From: CAWAHD01 sp963781785
Lineage (GTDB): Bacteria > Planctomycetota > Planctomycetia > Isosphaerales > Isosphaeraceae
Assembly (NCBI GenBank): GCA_963781785.1
Contig: CAWAHD010000002.1
Coordinates: 2,914,001 to 2,978,000 of the forward strand
Direction of reading: 5' to 3'
DNA: 64,000 nt
This document shows positions 41,432 through 51,100 of this stretch, piece by piece. The translations under genes and the position numbers were made by a program. The notes under the pieces were generated by a model. The model did not search any database. It was not told where the DNA came from and saw only the letters and a list, made by a program, of their open reading frames with translations. Position 1 is the stretch's first letter, and each line of letters begins with the position of its first letter.

Positions 41432-41790
41432 CGAAGTCGGGCAACGCGATCAACCGGCTCCAGCTCGGGCTGGTCTCGGCGGCCGACATGTTGCACGCAG
41501 CGGATGCGCAGAACATCCTGTGGACGTGGGCCTCCCGGCTGGTCGAGTTCGTGCTCATGTCGGTGGGGATCGGGATGGTGCTGCATCCGCTGGCGGCCTT
41601 CGGCGACGTGATCCCGTTCATCGGCGATGTCATCCGGTTAGGCGCGGGGCTCGTCGCGGCGGGGACCCGCCTGATGCTGTAGCACGTGACGATCGCGCTG
41701 GGGTGGATCACGTACCGGCCGCTGGTCGGGTTGGCGGTCCTGGCGGTGGCGCGGTGGCGCTCTTCGGCTCCCTTCGTCTGCCGCGCGGCC
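41432..41790 (+). pseudogene. TMEM43-like membrane protein fragment with an internal stop
   Basis: The frame reads 'LVSAADMLHAADAQNILWTW', 'ASRLVEFVLMSVGIGMVL', 'HPLAAFGDVIPFIGDVI', then a TAG at 41680-41682, then in the same frame 'VTIALGWITYRPLVGLAVLA'. These are the last membrane helices of TMEM43 (LUMA)-type proteins. The large N-terminal part is missing, so this is a 3' remnant with a nonsense mutation. Confidence 0.65.
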
Positions 41791-42163
41791 GCCGCCCGAC
41801 CGCCCCCCGGGTACTGGCAGCAGTCGCCCGGTCCTGTTGCGCGTGGCGAGAGGACCAAAAGCGGCCGCGCGAGTGAGACCTCCGCGGCGACACGCGGCAA
41901 GCCGGGGACCGCCCCGACCCGACAGGGCAGGGCAGAGCAACCACCGCAGTTACTGCCCAAGCCCGGCGGCGCGTTGTCAGTCGCGGTCGACCCGGCCCCA
42001 CGGGCGGTAGCGACGCGGCGGGCGGCGACGGCAGGCCGCGGGCAGTCGGCACGATGCCATTAGCCGGCATGGATGACGGCGCCATGTGTTGGGGCTGTAT
42101 GGCTTCGCCGCAGTCTTCGACGGATTGGCAAAGGCATAGCACTTATGGGAGGGCGGATCTTGC
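41791..42163. other. intergenic, no supported gene
   Basis: A very GC-rich stretch whose frames are all Arg/Pro/Ala-rich. No motif, hairpin or start signal was recognised. Confidence 0.4.
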
Positions 42164-42192
42164 TTGGGTCAATCGTCGGCCGATGATAAGAT
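42164..42192 (+). promoter_or_regulatory. sigma70-type promoter candidate
   Basis: TTGGGT (42164-42169) and TAAGAT (42187-42192) with a 17-base spacer, 20 bases before the start codon of the 263-residue hypothetical gene. Confidence 0.4.
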
Positions 42193-42212
42193 GGCACTAA
42201 GAGGGCCCCACC

Positions 42213-43004
42213 ATGACGCCTAAAACGTTGTTACTTGACGTAGTCAACGTTATCACGGAGGCGATAAGTGACCTGCCGCACGAGCAAACGGAGGAATGGA
42301 GTGCATTCTTCTCCTCAATCAGGGAATGGTTATCTTCGGAATCGCGGGTCATAACAGACGCCTCTTTTGCCAGTGCGGAGAAGTTCATCCAAGCGGAACT
42401 TGATTATTTGACGCCGGGCGATCGGGGTATGGGTCGTTCTTCCAACTTCTGGCCAAGATTCGCAGCGAAACACCGAAATGCCTTTCAAAAACTGGACGAA
42501 GCAGCTTTGTCGGCTATCCGTTGCGAATTTATGTCAATGATCTTTGCTGGTTACTTGTTCGTGGAGTATCTGATGGAGTATGTGGCGGCAAAGCCAATTG
42601 CGCGACATCCAGAGTCAGCGAAAAACTCTGAGCGACTCTTCACTCAGTGGATTCCCATGATCTATTCCCCGCTAGGCCCCGGGGCGATCGATAAAGCGAT
42701 GAAGGAAGGCATGGGCGAAGCTGCATATGATAACAGCAAATCCTTTTGGTGGGGTGCACTGTTTGACCCGCTCGTGCAGTGCCTCGGGCGTTTAGACATT
42801 GCCGTGGATGACAACGACAAGCTGATTCTCTTCGAATATTTTAATTCCGGCATGGTTTTGCGACACCTTGAATACAGGCCGCCGCTCACGGAAGAAGAGG
42901 TACTTGATATCGTGACCGCTGGTGGTTATTCGGCGACCAAGAGCGGAGTTCAACCTTCGGCAAATCGCAGCGGCTGTGCGGTTCTACTGTTAGCTGCATT
43001 GTGA
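42213..43004 (+). CDS. hypothetical protein, composition unlike its neighbours
   Basis: 263 residues, no family recognised. The sequence is a plausible soluble helical protein ('LLLDVVNVITEAISDLPHEQ', 'FICAGYLF'-like 'SMIFAGYLFVEYLMEYVAA', 'YDNSKSFWWGALFDPLVQCL'). The codons are clearly richer in A and T than in flanking genes, which suggests recent acquisition. A candidate promoter lies just upstream. The last ~20 residues ('GCAVLLLAAL') look hydrophobic and may be an altered C-terminus. The neighbours (TA remnants, broken methylase) fit an island. Confidence 0.7.
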   Translation: MTPKTLLLDVVNVITEAISDLPHEQTEEWSAFFSSIREWLSSESRVITDASFASAEKFIQAELDYLTPGDRGMGRSSNFWPRFAAKHRNAFQKLDEAALSAIRCEFMSMIFAGYLFVEYLMEYVAAKPIARHPESAKNSERLFTQWIPMIYSPLGPGAIDKAMKEGMGEAAYDNSKSFWWGALFDPLVQCLGRLDIAVDDNDKLILFEYFNSGMVLRHLEYRPPLTEEEVLDIVTAGGYSATKSGVQPSANRSGCAVLLLAAL

Positions 43005-43904
43005 ATCGTCGGTTCACTATTGCTGTAAGCTTCGTCCCCGAATCTATGCGCTTTGGCGCCGGTTCTGTGCGACCAGCTCTTGGGATCACTCGGGGGGTTC
43101 GACGCACTCGGTAATCCGACGCCGACCGCAATAGCGTCGGCAATCAGCCAGACCGGGGGCGTCCTGACGGTGTGGGGCTTGCGCACCCACGGCCGAGGTG
43201 ACGTGGTCGAGGCCTTAGTCGACTGGATGGCGGCGGGCGTGGCATAGTGCACCGCACGGCGCATGCGGCTGGCGATCGTGCTCGCGCATTGCGTGCCTCG
43301 AAAAGAAGCATAGCTGATCGATCGATGCTGGACGGGCAAGGGAGTCTCACCAACGCGGCCGCCGCCCCTCGACCGCCATTCACCAGCCCAGGGGCGGCAC
43401 GACAGCCGATGCTGGCAGGGTGGGCAGATTCCTCGCCGACTCGCGTTCATCCTTGGCGCGAAATCGCTTTCCGCAGTCGCAAGTGATCTCGACCGGCATC
43501 GATCGACCCCAGTCCAATCGTCACGAAACACGGACTCGTTCATGACATCGCGCTCTAGCCAGGACACAAGCGGACGCCCGATCGACGGCGTATTTGCAAA
43601 CCGAAGGTCGAAAAAAAACGGCCTCGACCCCAACATCGTGCGTCTTTCACGCTGCGACCCGCAAGACTGGCCCTTTCCATCGTCACGCGCACGGTGGCTC
43701 GCACCGCGGGACCGCGCGACGACCGCACAGAATCTTGATCAGTTAGTTCTTAATCTCCCGCGACCCGTCCCATACTTCTTCTAACCGAGTCACGAGGGCT
43801 CAGGGGCCGCGACGTCCAAGGTATCACACCTGGTTTCAAGCTATTCGTCCCGCATCTTGGCTGGCGGCATGGCGCAGGCCTAACCATCAAGCGTCGAGAG
43901 CGGT
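43005..43904. other. 900 bases without a supported gene
   Basis: Several frames are open but their translations are Arg/Ser/Pro-rich. One plus-strand stretch at about 43080-43247 ('TGGVLTVWGLRTHGRGDVVE') looks faintly protein-like and may be a fragment. No repeats or promoters noted. Confidence 0.4.
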
Positions 43905-44162
43905 TTACATTCGGCCGCCTCTCCAAATGGGCCAAAGAGCCCCGGCTTCCGCGAGAGATAACCACAGAGCTTCCACTTCAGGGGCTGCACGAATCATCTC
44001 CAATGCCATATCGAAAGCGACCTTTGCCCGTTGGGTCCCCTCGTGCAAAATGACGTGATCGTCTGACATCATGATCGGATGCACATGCAAAAACCCCTTT
44101 CGCGAGATCCCGTCCTTGACTGCGAGAAGCTTCTGAAGATCGTGCATTCCTGTGCGCTCCAT
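43905..44162 (-). CDS. small hypothetical protein with its own promoter
   Basis: 85 residues with normal soluble composition ('MHDLQKLLAVKDGISRKGFL', 'HVHPIMMSDDHVILHEGTQR', 'AKVAFDMALEMIRAAPEVEA'). No family recognised. GGAG lies nine bases before an internal ATG at 44147, which may be the true start. A good -35 box and possible -10 lie 25-55 bases upstream. Short size and island context would fit an antitoxin or regulator, but nothing in the sequence proves it. Confidence 0.5.
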   Translation of the reverse strand: MERTGMHDLQKLLAVKDGISRKGFLHVHPIMMSDDHVILHEGTQRAKVAFDMALEMIRAAPEVEALWLSLAEAGALWPIWRGGRM

Positions 44163-44186
44163 GTTCGAAAACTGATGGTAGATGCG

Positions 44187-44217
44187 TGTATAGTACCAGG
44201 CGTCTGCAATTTGTCAA
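44187..44217 (-). promoter_or_regulatory. promoter candidate for the small gene at 43905-44162
   Basis: A perfect TTGACA on the minus strand (44217-44212). Possible -10 elements are TACTAT (16-base spacer) or TATACA (19-base spacer). The start codon follows within 25-40 bases. Confidence 0.45.
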
Positions 44218-44298
44218 CGTCTTAGACGGGTGACTAGCGTCCGAGCACGCCCATCCTAGTTCGTTCTTTCATCGAGATCCCAGGCGATCCGGCGAAAA

Positions 44299-44435
44299 TG
44301 GATGCATTGTGCAAGTTGCTGGAGGAGGAGGGAACGTGGGTGTCTAGCATTTACCCTTGTCCAGCGAAGCCCCACTGGCAGAAGGACAGGATCATGCACG
44401 CGACAATCCCGCGGGGCGCCACCGCCGCGGTTTGA
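44299..44435 (+). CDS. possible short ORF fragment
   Basis: 45 residues from an ATG at 44299: 'MDALCKLLEEEGTWVSSIYP'. The frame is also open upstream ('RSFIEIPGDPAK'), so it could be the tail of a longer, lost gene. No ribosome binding site or family was recognised. Confidence 0.22.
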
Positions 44436-44587
44436 GATCGACCGGAATCCGAGCGCCCACGTTTGCCATCGCGCTCCGAAGCTGCCAGCCCAAGCCTCGG
44501 CCACGACGCATGCCACACCCGCCGAGCATCAGCACGGAGCCGTCCAGCAGAGCCAGCGCCCCCTCGGCCGCAACCCTTGAGACCTGG

Positions 44588-45347
44588 TCAGAACAACTCG
44601 GCTTGTTTCAACGTGGGACCCCGAGCGGTCATGGTTCGAAACTCGCGCAAGGTGCTTCCGGAACCCAGCTCGTCGGCCAAGGCTGCCAGGTCGAGCCGTC
44701 GAAGCACGTCAACCGTGATTGGCCGCTTCGTATCCCAGAACACGAAGGCAGAGAAAAACTCGCGGGCAGGCTCGGAATTCAGCAGGCCAGCGATGAATCG
44801 GGCCTCCCGCTCGTTTTGGCAAGCCACGAAATACGACGTGTCATCGAGTACGACCGGCTTGCCCGCATGAGGGCCGATCGTCGCGAACTGAAGCTTTTTG
44901 TAGAAGCCGGAGATCGCCACTTTCCACGGGGCAAATGTGTAAGAGATTTGAGCTTCCAATCGCACCGAGTGTTGAATTTGTGCACCAGGGTGGATTTCCG
45001 ACAACCAAAATCGGTTCTGGCAGACCGCAAAGAATGTTTTTCCAGTCGACCTCGAAGAAACTCTCCCGCAGGACAGTGATCCTATCCCCGCATGAGCTGG
45101 AAATGAGCTTATCTCTGACGCGGCGCACGTAATCGTCGTTGATGTCGATCGCGAGGCCGGTCACCAACTTCGGGAATTGCTCAATCGCGGCAAAGAGAAA
45201 ATTTCCCACGCCGCAAGTTGGCTCGAGGAGTGACGCCGGACGAGTGCCACGACGAGCTAGAATCTGGCATGCCCGCGCCGCCAAAGCGTCGGGTGTCTGA
45301 AAATCTCCAAACTCATCCGGAAGTGCAGCGAGCTTGGCAGAGGCCAT
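44588..45347 (-). pseudogene. N6-adenine DNA methyltransferase gene with a large internal deletion
   Basis: The N-terminal part has methylase motif I ('LLEPTCGVGNFLFAAIEQFP'), an acidic motif ('AIDINDDY') and the adenine-methylase motif IV 'VVGNPPWCTNS'. After 'LGAIGSSNL' the frame is lost and the sequence resumes in another frame with 'APWKVAISGFYKKLQFATIG', 'VACQNEREARFIAGLLNSEP' and 'FWDTKRPITVDVLRRLDL', typical of the C-terminal part of Eco57I/BREX-like methylases. The 150 or more residues expected between the two are missing. This is a dead methylase or methylase-specificity gene; no nuclease gene is nearby. Confidence 0.75.
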
Positions 45348-45966
45348 TGATTTACCGTATCCGGGTAATAGCGGGTACCGCACCGGCTTGGACGATCATC
45401 CTTCCCAAGCCCATAGAACTTCTGTCGCGCCTGCTTGAACGGGCAGGACGATTGCGGTTGCCGGATGCAGGTTACCTTCATGTCAACGGCGCGGCCGGGT
45501 AAGTCGACCCCGATCGGGAGTTCGGTCCTGGCGGTGTGCCGCCGGGTGGCTGCCGAGCCTGTCTTGCTCCCACCCGTGAGCCCTTTCTCGTAATCGCCCA
45601 ATTCAACCGCTCGGCGATGGGGTCCTTCGTTTCACCGCCCGAGCAATCGGAATGTCCCGTTGTTCCTCGTCGCCTCTAAAACTGCCGTCGTGGCATGCCC
45701 GACCGCCACACTCTATCGAACGAGATCCAGCCCATTGAGTAGAATACAACATGCATCCAGCCCGGGGATGCGGTCTTCGATCGGCCGCACGCGGAATCTC
45801 GGATGTCAGTTCGCCGCGCACGCGGCGGGAGATTTCGCGCCACTCTCGATCGGGGCGTTCCCGAGGCACGATTTGGCGGCGACGAACCAGTCTCCTGTGG
45901 AGTTGGCACCCATACGACCCCGTTGTTTAGCCCGGCGGAGTCGAGACTTTTCAGCAAGGAGCCAGG
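45348..45966. other. intergenic, no supported gene
   Basis: Open frames on both strands are low-quality. Nothing resembles the nuclease partner of the broken methylase. No promoter or repeat was recognised with confidence. Confidence 0.4.
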
Positions 45967-46239
45967 ATGAACCCGATCAAGGCGACTGTTATGCAGGGCC
46001 GGCTCGCGCTGAAGGTGCCACTCGACTGGCCTAATGGAACCGAGGTGTTGATCGAGCCAACGATAGCCCCGCTGGAGAAGATCGGGATCGATGAGTCCGA
46101 GTGGCGCGACGATCCGGAAAGCCTCGCGGACTGGGACGCATGGATCAAGAGCTTCGAGCCATTGGAATTGACGCCCGATGAAGCCAAGCGGAATGCCGAT
46201 TTCGCTGAACGGATGCGCCAATATAACGTCGAAGGTTAA
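45967..46239 (+). CDS. small antitoxin-like protein
   Basis: 90 residues: 'MNPIKATVMQGRLALKVPLD', 'WPNGTEVLIEPT', 'EWRDDPESLADWDAWIKSFE', 'PLELTPDEAKRNADFAERMR'. The beta-rich N-terminus recalls AbrB/MazE-type DNA-binding domains and the acidic tail a toxin-binding arm. Proteins of this pattern usually precede a PIN-domain toxin in planctomycetes. Here the next 325 bases contain no toxin, so it is an orphan or a remnant. The ATG is preceded by a purine-rich AAGGAG. Confidence 0.65.
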   Translation: MNPIKATVMQGRLALKVPLDWPNGTEVLIEPTIAPLEKIGIDESEWRDDPESLADWDAWIKSFEPLELTPDEAKRNADFAERMRQYNVEG

Positions 46240-46564
46240 AGGTCGAGAACTGGGCCGAAGGCTGAATCCACTCGACGACCTCTGCCGCATCGAAAGCAGC
46301 GAACAGGACGCGCATTGTCATCGCGACTCAAACGGCCGAACCCGGTGGATGAGCCTGGCCGAACGTCGTGGCCGTGTGCCGCCATAAACTCACTTGGATG
46401 CCCAGCGCGCGAAACGTACGAAGCGGGAAAGAGAAACTCCCCAACCGTGATCAGCTCGCTTCGCCCTGCCGTCGGCGAGCCGAAGCGTTAATGCGGATCC
46501 TTTTCTTCGCCGTGTCATTTCCCTCGCGGCCGGCGATGGGGCCGACAATGGGACGCCCGTCCTC
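46240..46564. other. intergenic, no supported gene
   Basis: The place where toxins of either flanking antitoxin would be expected. No PIN, RelE or MazF motif is visible in any frame. Confidence 0.4.
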
Positions 46565-46891
46565 TCAACCTTTCGTGGCTCGGCCCGCCGCCGCCGCTGC
46601 TTTTCGTTCTTGAGCGCGCTTCCGCACGGCCTTCCAGAAATCCTCCTCGGACAGGCCTTCTCCGTCCTTGATGCTCTGCCTTGAGCGATTGAGCATCGCT
46701 TGAAACCGCGGAGACCGCCCCAGCAGGATGTGTTCCAGGTCATCGTCATCGTTGGGGACCAGCAGCACGGCAACGGCTTTGCCGTTGCGGGTGATCACGA
46801 TCGGGCCCTCTGCCCCGCATTCGTCCACATAGGCACTGAGCCGAGCCTTCACATCCGCCAGCGGGGCAATTATAAGAATTCCCTTTTGCAT
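46565..46891 (-). CDS. Phd/YefM-type antitoxin
   Basis: 108 residues. 'IIAPLADVKARLSAYVDEC', 'GPIVITRNGKAVAVLLVPND' and 'DDLEHILLGRSPRFQAMLNR' follow the Phd/YefM pattern (operator-binding fold), and the tail 'EGLSEEDFWKAVRKR' is the toxin-binding part. The normal toxin partner (Doc or RelE/YoeB type) should lie downstream, below 46565, but none is seen. The start is uncertain: ATG 46891 lacks a clear ribosome binding site. Confidence 0.78.
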   Translation of the reverse strand: MQKGILIIAPLADVKARLSAYVDECGAEGPIVITRNGKAVAVLLVPNDDDDLEHILLGRSPRFQAMLNRSRQSIKDGEGLSEEDFWKAVRKRAQERKAAAAAGRATKG

Positions 46892-47005
46892 CAGATGGAT
46901 CGACTGCGCCGGTCGGACCTTTTTTCCGGATCATGCCCCCGACATGGTGTAAGTGACAATTCTGTAACGAGTTGAGGCAGGAGACCCCGGTTTTCGAGCC
47001 TCAAG

Positions 47006-47231
47006 TTCCGATTATGCACGTGACATGCGCTAAACGGTTGGTGGCTAAAGACTTGTGACTCCGAGTACCGAAGACTCCGATTGTGCACGTGACATGCGAT
47101 AACCGATTGTCAGATAATTACTTGCGACAAATGGTATCGAGATTTCCGGTTATTCACGTGACATGCGCAAGACCAAGCTGCATCAAGGCTTAGGGCGACA
47201 AATCGGTTCCGATTATTCACGTGACATGCGC
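47006..47231. repeat. four 25-bp direct repeats at 69/69/63-bp spacing
   Basis: Near-identical 25-mers begin at 47006, 47075, 47144 and 47207 (consensus core ATTATTCACGTGACATGCGC, including the palindrome CACGTG). The intervening 44, 44 and 38 bases are diverged copies of one another (for example TAAnCGnTTG and ACTTGnGAC recur at matching positions), so the whole is a decayed ~69-bp tandem repeat, not a CRISPR array. A transposase remnant begins 150 bases downstream. The sites could be transposase- or replication-protein-binding iterons (inference). Confidence 0.8.
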
Positions 47232-47380
47232 AACTCTAGTCTCTGAAAAGACTTGAGTAAAGTGTTGGTTTTTGGTGTGTTGCGCTTTTGTGTGTGAGGC
47301 GTCCACACGCGAATCGACGGATTGATCGACGGCCCGATAAACGGGCTGCGATTGTCGCCCCACGGCGCCAGTTGCCGTAG

Positions 47381-47560
47381 GTCAGGGAATTGCTCGAAGA
47401 GATCGAGCAATTCGAACACGAATTGACGGGCATCGGTGACCAGTTGAAGACGACGTCCAGCCACCTGGATTGGGACAAGCTACCCGAGAGCGAAAAGTTC
47501 CAGCGCCTGGCTCCCAGCCGCAAGCAACTGGTCGACACAGTGAAGATGATCACCTCCGGG
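47381..47560 (+). pseudogene. C-terminal fragment of a transposase-like gene
   Basis: The frame reads 'VRELLEEIEQFEHELTGIGD', 'SHLDWDKLPESEKFQRLAPS', 'RKQLVDTVKMI', a pattern I recognise from the C-terminal region of long planctomycete transposases, which normally continue 'AYRAETAM'. Here homology stops at 'VKMI', and the 3' end of the thioredoxin-like gene begins on the other strand. A stop codon just upstream of 47381 and the absence of a catalytic core show that it is a remnant. Confidence 0.5.
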
Positions 47561-47589
47561 AGCGTCCGTGAGCGGCGCTGGCGCTTGAT

Positions 47590-48165
47590 TCAGGACGACC
47601 TGGGCGCGTTGCCCGGTCGCCACTTGATGTTGCAGCCCATGCTGGGCCGCTGGTCGGGGCTGACCGGCTTGCTCGCGAGAACGGCGTCGAGCGCTGCCCG
47701 GAGGTCGTTGCCCGTGACGGGAACCGGGTTGCCCGGCCGGCTGCCGTCCAGTTGGCCGCGATAGACAAGCTTCTGATCGCGGTCGAACACGTAGAAGTCG
47801 GGAGTGCAGGCGGCCTGGTAGGCGAGAGCGACTTTCTGGGTCTCGTCGTAGAGATAAGGAAAAGTGTACCCGACACGGGCCTTTTCCTCGACCATCATCG
47901 CGGGGCTGTCGTCGGGGTAGCCGACTGCGTCGTTGGAGTTGATGCCCACGACGGCGATTTGCTTGGCCTGGTATTCCTTGGCTAGCTTTGCCAGTTCGTG
48001 CCGGATGTGTTTGACATAGGGACAGTGATTGCAGAGAAAGATGACCAGAAGCCCCGGCGCGCCCTGGAAATCGTCGAGGGAGACCGTCTTGCCGTCGGTA
48101 TCGGGGAGCTCGAAGCGGGGGGCCCGGGTTCCTAGCCGAAGCATCGTCGACGGTGTCAGCGACAT
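47590..48165 (-). CDS. thioredoxin-like (AhpC/TSA type) protein
   Basis: 191 residues. 'LGTRAPRFELPDTDGKTVSL' and 'GLLVIFLCNHCPYVKHIRHE' are the N-terminal signature of cytosolic thioredoxin-fold proteins with a CxxC (CNHC). 'AYQAACTPDFYVFDRDQKLV' contains the cis-Pro loop. Typical length. Likely a redox or peroxide-related enzyme; the substrate is unknown. The neighbour upstream (GH123-like) is on the same strand with 21 bases between, so co-transcription is possible. Confidence 0.88.
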   Translation of the reverse strand: MSLTPSTMLRLGTRAPRFELPDTDGKTVSLDDFQGAPGLLVIFLCNHCPYVKHIRHELAKLAKEYQAKQIAVVGINSNDAVGYPDDSPAMMVEEKARVGYTFPYLYDETQKVALAYQAACTPDFYVFDRDQKLVYRGQLDGSRPGNPVPVTGNDLRAALDAVLASKPVSPDQRPSMGCNIKWRPGNAPRSS

Positions 48166-48186
48166 GGGGATGGTCCTCTATTCTGT

Positions 48187-51100
48187 TCAGGGTGATCGCG
48201 GGGGAGTTGTTGAAGCCTGCGATGATTCTCCAACAAACGCAAGAGGCAGCTTGCCGGGATCGCGCCGTGGAGCACGAAAATCGACGAGCTTGCTCTTGGC
48301 GGCGGGGTGCGCTTGCGACAGGAATTGGCCGATCGCGAATCGTAGTGCCCACAGATCCTGGGGCCGGAGCCGGCCGTAATCGATCCGGCCGGCGTCTTCG
48401 CCACCTTCAAAGCCCGTCCCGCGGCGCTGGCCGGCCAGGCTCAAGGCCGCACGCACCTGAGAGCCGACCGCCCATCGAGGCTCCGTGTGTAACTGCGACC
48501 AGAGAGTCAAGTACTCGACGTCCTGCTGGCCGCGCCGGTACGCCTTGAGACGGACGGAGGGAATCGCCGCCCGGGCGGCGTTCGATCCGGACACGCCAGC
48601 CGGGCCACGGTCGGGCTCCGGATAAAACAGCGCCAGCTCGTCGGCCTTTTTCCATGAGTCGGCCGTTCCCACGGTCTGCCAGGGAATGATGCCGTCGCCT
48701 CCCAGCGACCAGGTATCCAGGCACCAACCCACCGGCTGGACGTTTGAGCCCTCGACCGGATTGGTCGAGCCGTATTCCAGTACGATCTCACCCAGAGTGC
48801 GCTTCCGCTCGAAAACCACCCGCGGATAGGCGCGCATTGCGCTGCCGACCACGTGATAATCGAGCAAGCCGTCGAGGCTGTCCCGCCGCCACTGCGGCCG
48901 GGAGATATCCGCGCGGAAGACCAGCCGCGGCATGTCGGAAGAAGACGACGATCCGGATTGCCCAGCCGCCTTCGGCCTGGACGAGGACCGTGCGGCCGGA
49001 AGGGCGGCCTGATTGATCCCTTCGTGGAAGGCGCGGGCAAAGTAGCGGAGCGCCCAGTAGTCTTGAAAGCTCGCTGGCTCGTCCAGGAGCCAGGGGGACG
49101 ACCCGCGCGACCAGCCGTTGGCTTTGAAGTTGTTCTTGTTGTTCAGGAAGCCCTGAAACAGAGTCTCGGTCCAGCCCTTTGCCTGAAGATGCGCAGCAAT
49201 CTGGCGGGAAGCCGCGACGAACGCGCGACGATATGACTCTGGAAATGCCTGATCGGCCCAGTAGCCGCCGTTGAAGTTTCCTTCCATCGGGCTCGGCCAG
49301 TTCTCGTGGAGCGGCAGATAAAACACGTCGACCGGTACGCGCTTGCGGGGCAAGTCCTGGAACGCCGAGCCATCCAGGAGCGGTCCGAACCGCCGGTCCC
49401 AGGCGGACCAATCGAGCATCAGCCTGCGGGGGTCCCACCGGGGGGCGCACCCGTCCTGCATCCGGCCGTTCTGGTTGTAAGGAAGCCGGTTCAGCACCGT
49501 CCGGTGCCGGTGAGCCAGCCGGTAATAATCGCGCTCGTTCGCCGGCAGGCCGTAGCAATTCATCTCCGGCAGAAAACTGAGATGATCGGGCAAGGAGAAA
49601 TCCCAGACCAAGAGCGAGACCGGCAGGCGCAGCGTGCCGCCAGCTCCCGGAATGGAGCCGCCACCCGGGGATGCGCCGTTCAATATTAATGTACCGTGAT
49701 ATTCACCGGCCGCCAGGTCGTGTGGGACGTACACCTCGACGTGCAGGCTCTGATTCCTGGTACCGGGCGCGGGGGGGGCAGTGAAACCAAGCGGCACGAT
49801 CGGATCGGGCAGGGGCCCTTGTCGTGAAGGTACGTTGTGATAGCGGCCGACTTCGATCTGGATGGTCTGGGCACCCGGTCCATCGAACGTGAGCTTGGGC
49901 GTGATCGACCCGGCTCGAGCGTCGCCGCGCAGCAAGATCTGGAACGCCACGAATTCGTTCCGAGCGGCCTGGAGCTTGATGTGGCGATTCCTGGCATCCC
50001 ACAGATGATTGGCCGCGAGGTAACCATCGGGCTGGGTCGGGATCAACGCACCGGAAACGGGATGGACCTTGTCAAGTTCGTCGATGATCGCGACCTCGGC
50101 ACCAGCCAGGCGCGGGAGCTCGACGGCACCGGGGTGCCCCGGCGGCGCCGGCTCAAGTCGGGGCAATGGGGTCGGAGCACGATCGGAGGCCCGGATACCG
50201 GCTGCCGTGGCAGGCCCGAGATTGCCGGCCCCGTCTGCGGCCCGGATCGACAGTTTGACCGTTTTTCCAGGCGAGAGCTTCAAGTCACGCAGATGCATCT
50301 CGACCCGCACACCCGGCGCGGCCGCCAGCGGGATCAGCTCTCGCGGCAGCGCAGCGCCGTCGATTGTGCCGACGAACCCGAGCGTGCCGGCCGGGCCCTG
50401 GTCGCGGGGCGTCACCCAGGAGACGAGCGCCTCACCGGGAGGCAAGTTCGACGTGCTGGGCTCGACCCGCAGATCGGTCGCGGCCCCCGGGGGTTGGTGG
50501 TCGTCTGGCCCAAGCTCGACGGTGAAATAAGGAGCGCTCGCGCGATTTTGATCGCGGCTGTACACGAAACGATTCGGAAAGAGCCGGAGTCTGAACGTCT
50601 CGCCGGTCCGCGTCCATTCCGAGCCGGTGTCGTCAAACGCGAGGAATCCATAGCTGAGGCCGGCCACACGCGCCGCCACGACTCGCGGGTCGACAGGCAC
50701 CCTCTGCCAGCCGTCTGCATCCGGCGGCGAGGCGTCGGCCATCCGCCAGGTCGTGCCGCCGTTGCCCAGAATGACGTGGCAAAGGTCCCCTCCGCCGATC
50801 GACCAGGGAAGGTCCGGATGCCGCCGATGCCGGAACGTCACGCCACCCGGCTGGATTACATAACCGCTCCCCGTCCCCTCGAACCACTCGGCCCCGACGC
50901 TGCTGACCGTCACCCGCCTCAGCGGTTCCTCACCGGCCTTCTTCAAATGCAGCGCGGCGGAGCGAATGGTCCGTCCCACAAAGGGTGCTGGGTCGATGTC
51001 CAGCAAGCTCATCTCCTGAATGCTCTTGAGCTTGAGCCGGGGTGCGCCGCCGTTGTTGCCGTCGGCCTCCGGGCCCACTTCGGAGACCCAGGCGTCGCGC

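Noticed and set aside
42950..43636. 228-codon minus-strand ORF
   Set aside because: Arg/Ser/Pro-rich, overlaps the end of the hypothetical gene at 42213-43004, no start signal.
47006..47231. CRISPR array of four repeats
   Set aside because: The intervening segments are diverged copies of each other, not unique spacers; the repeat differs between copies; no cas gene is in the window.
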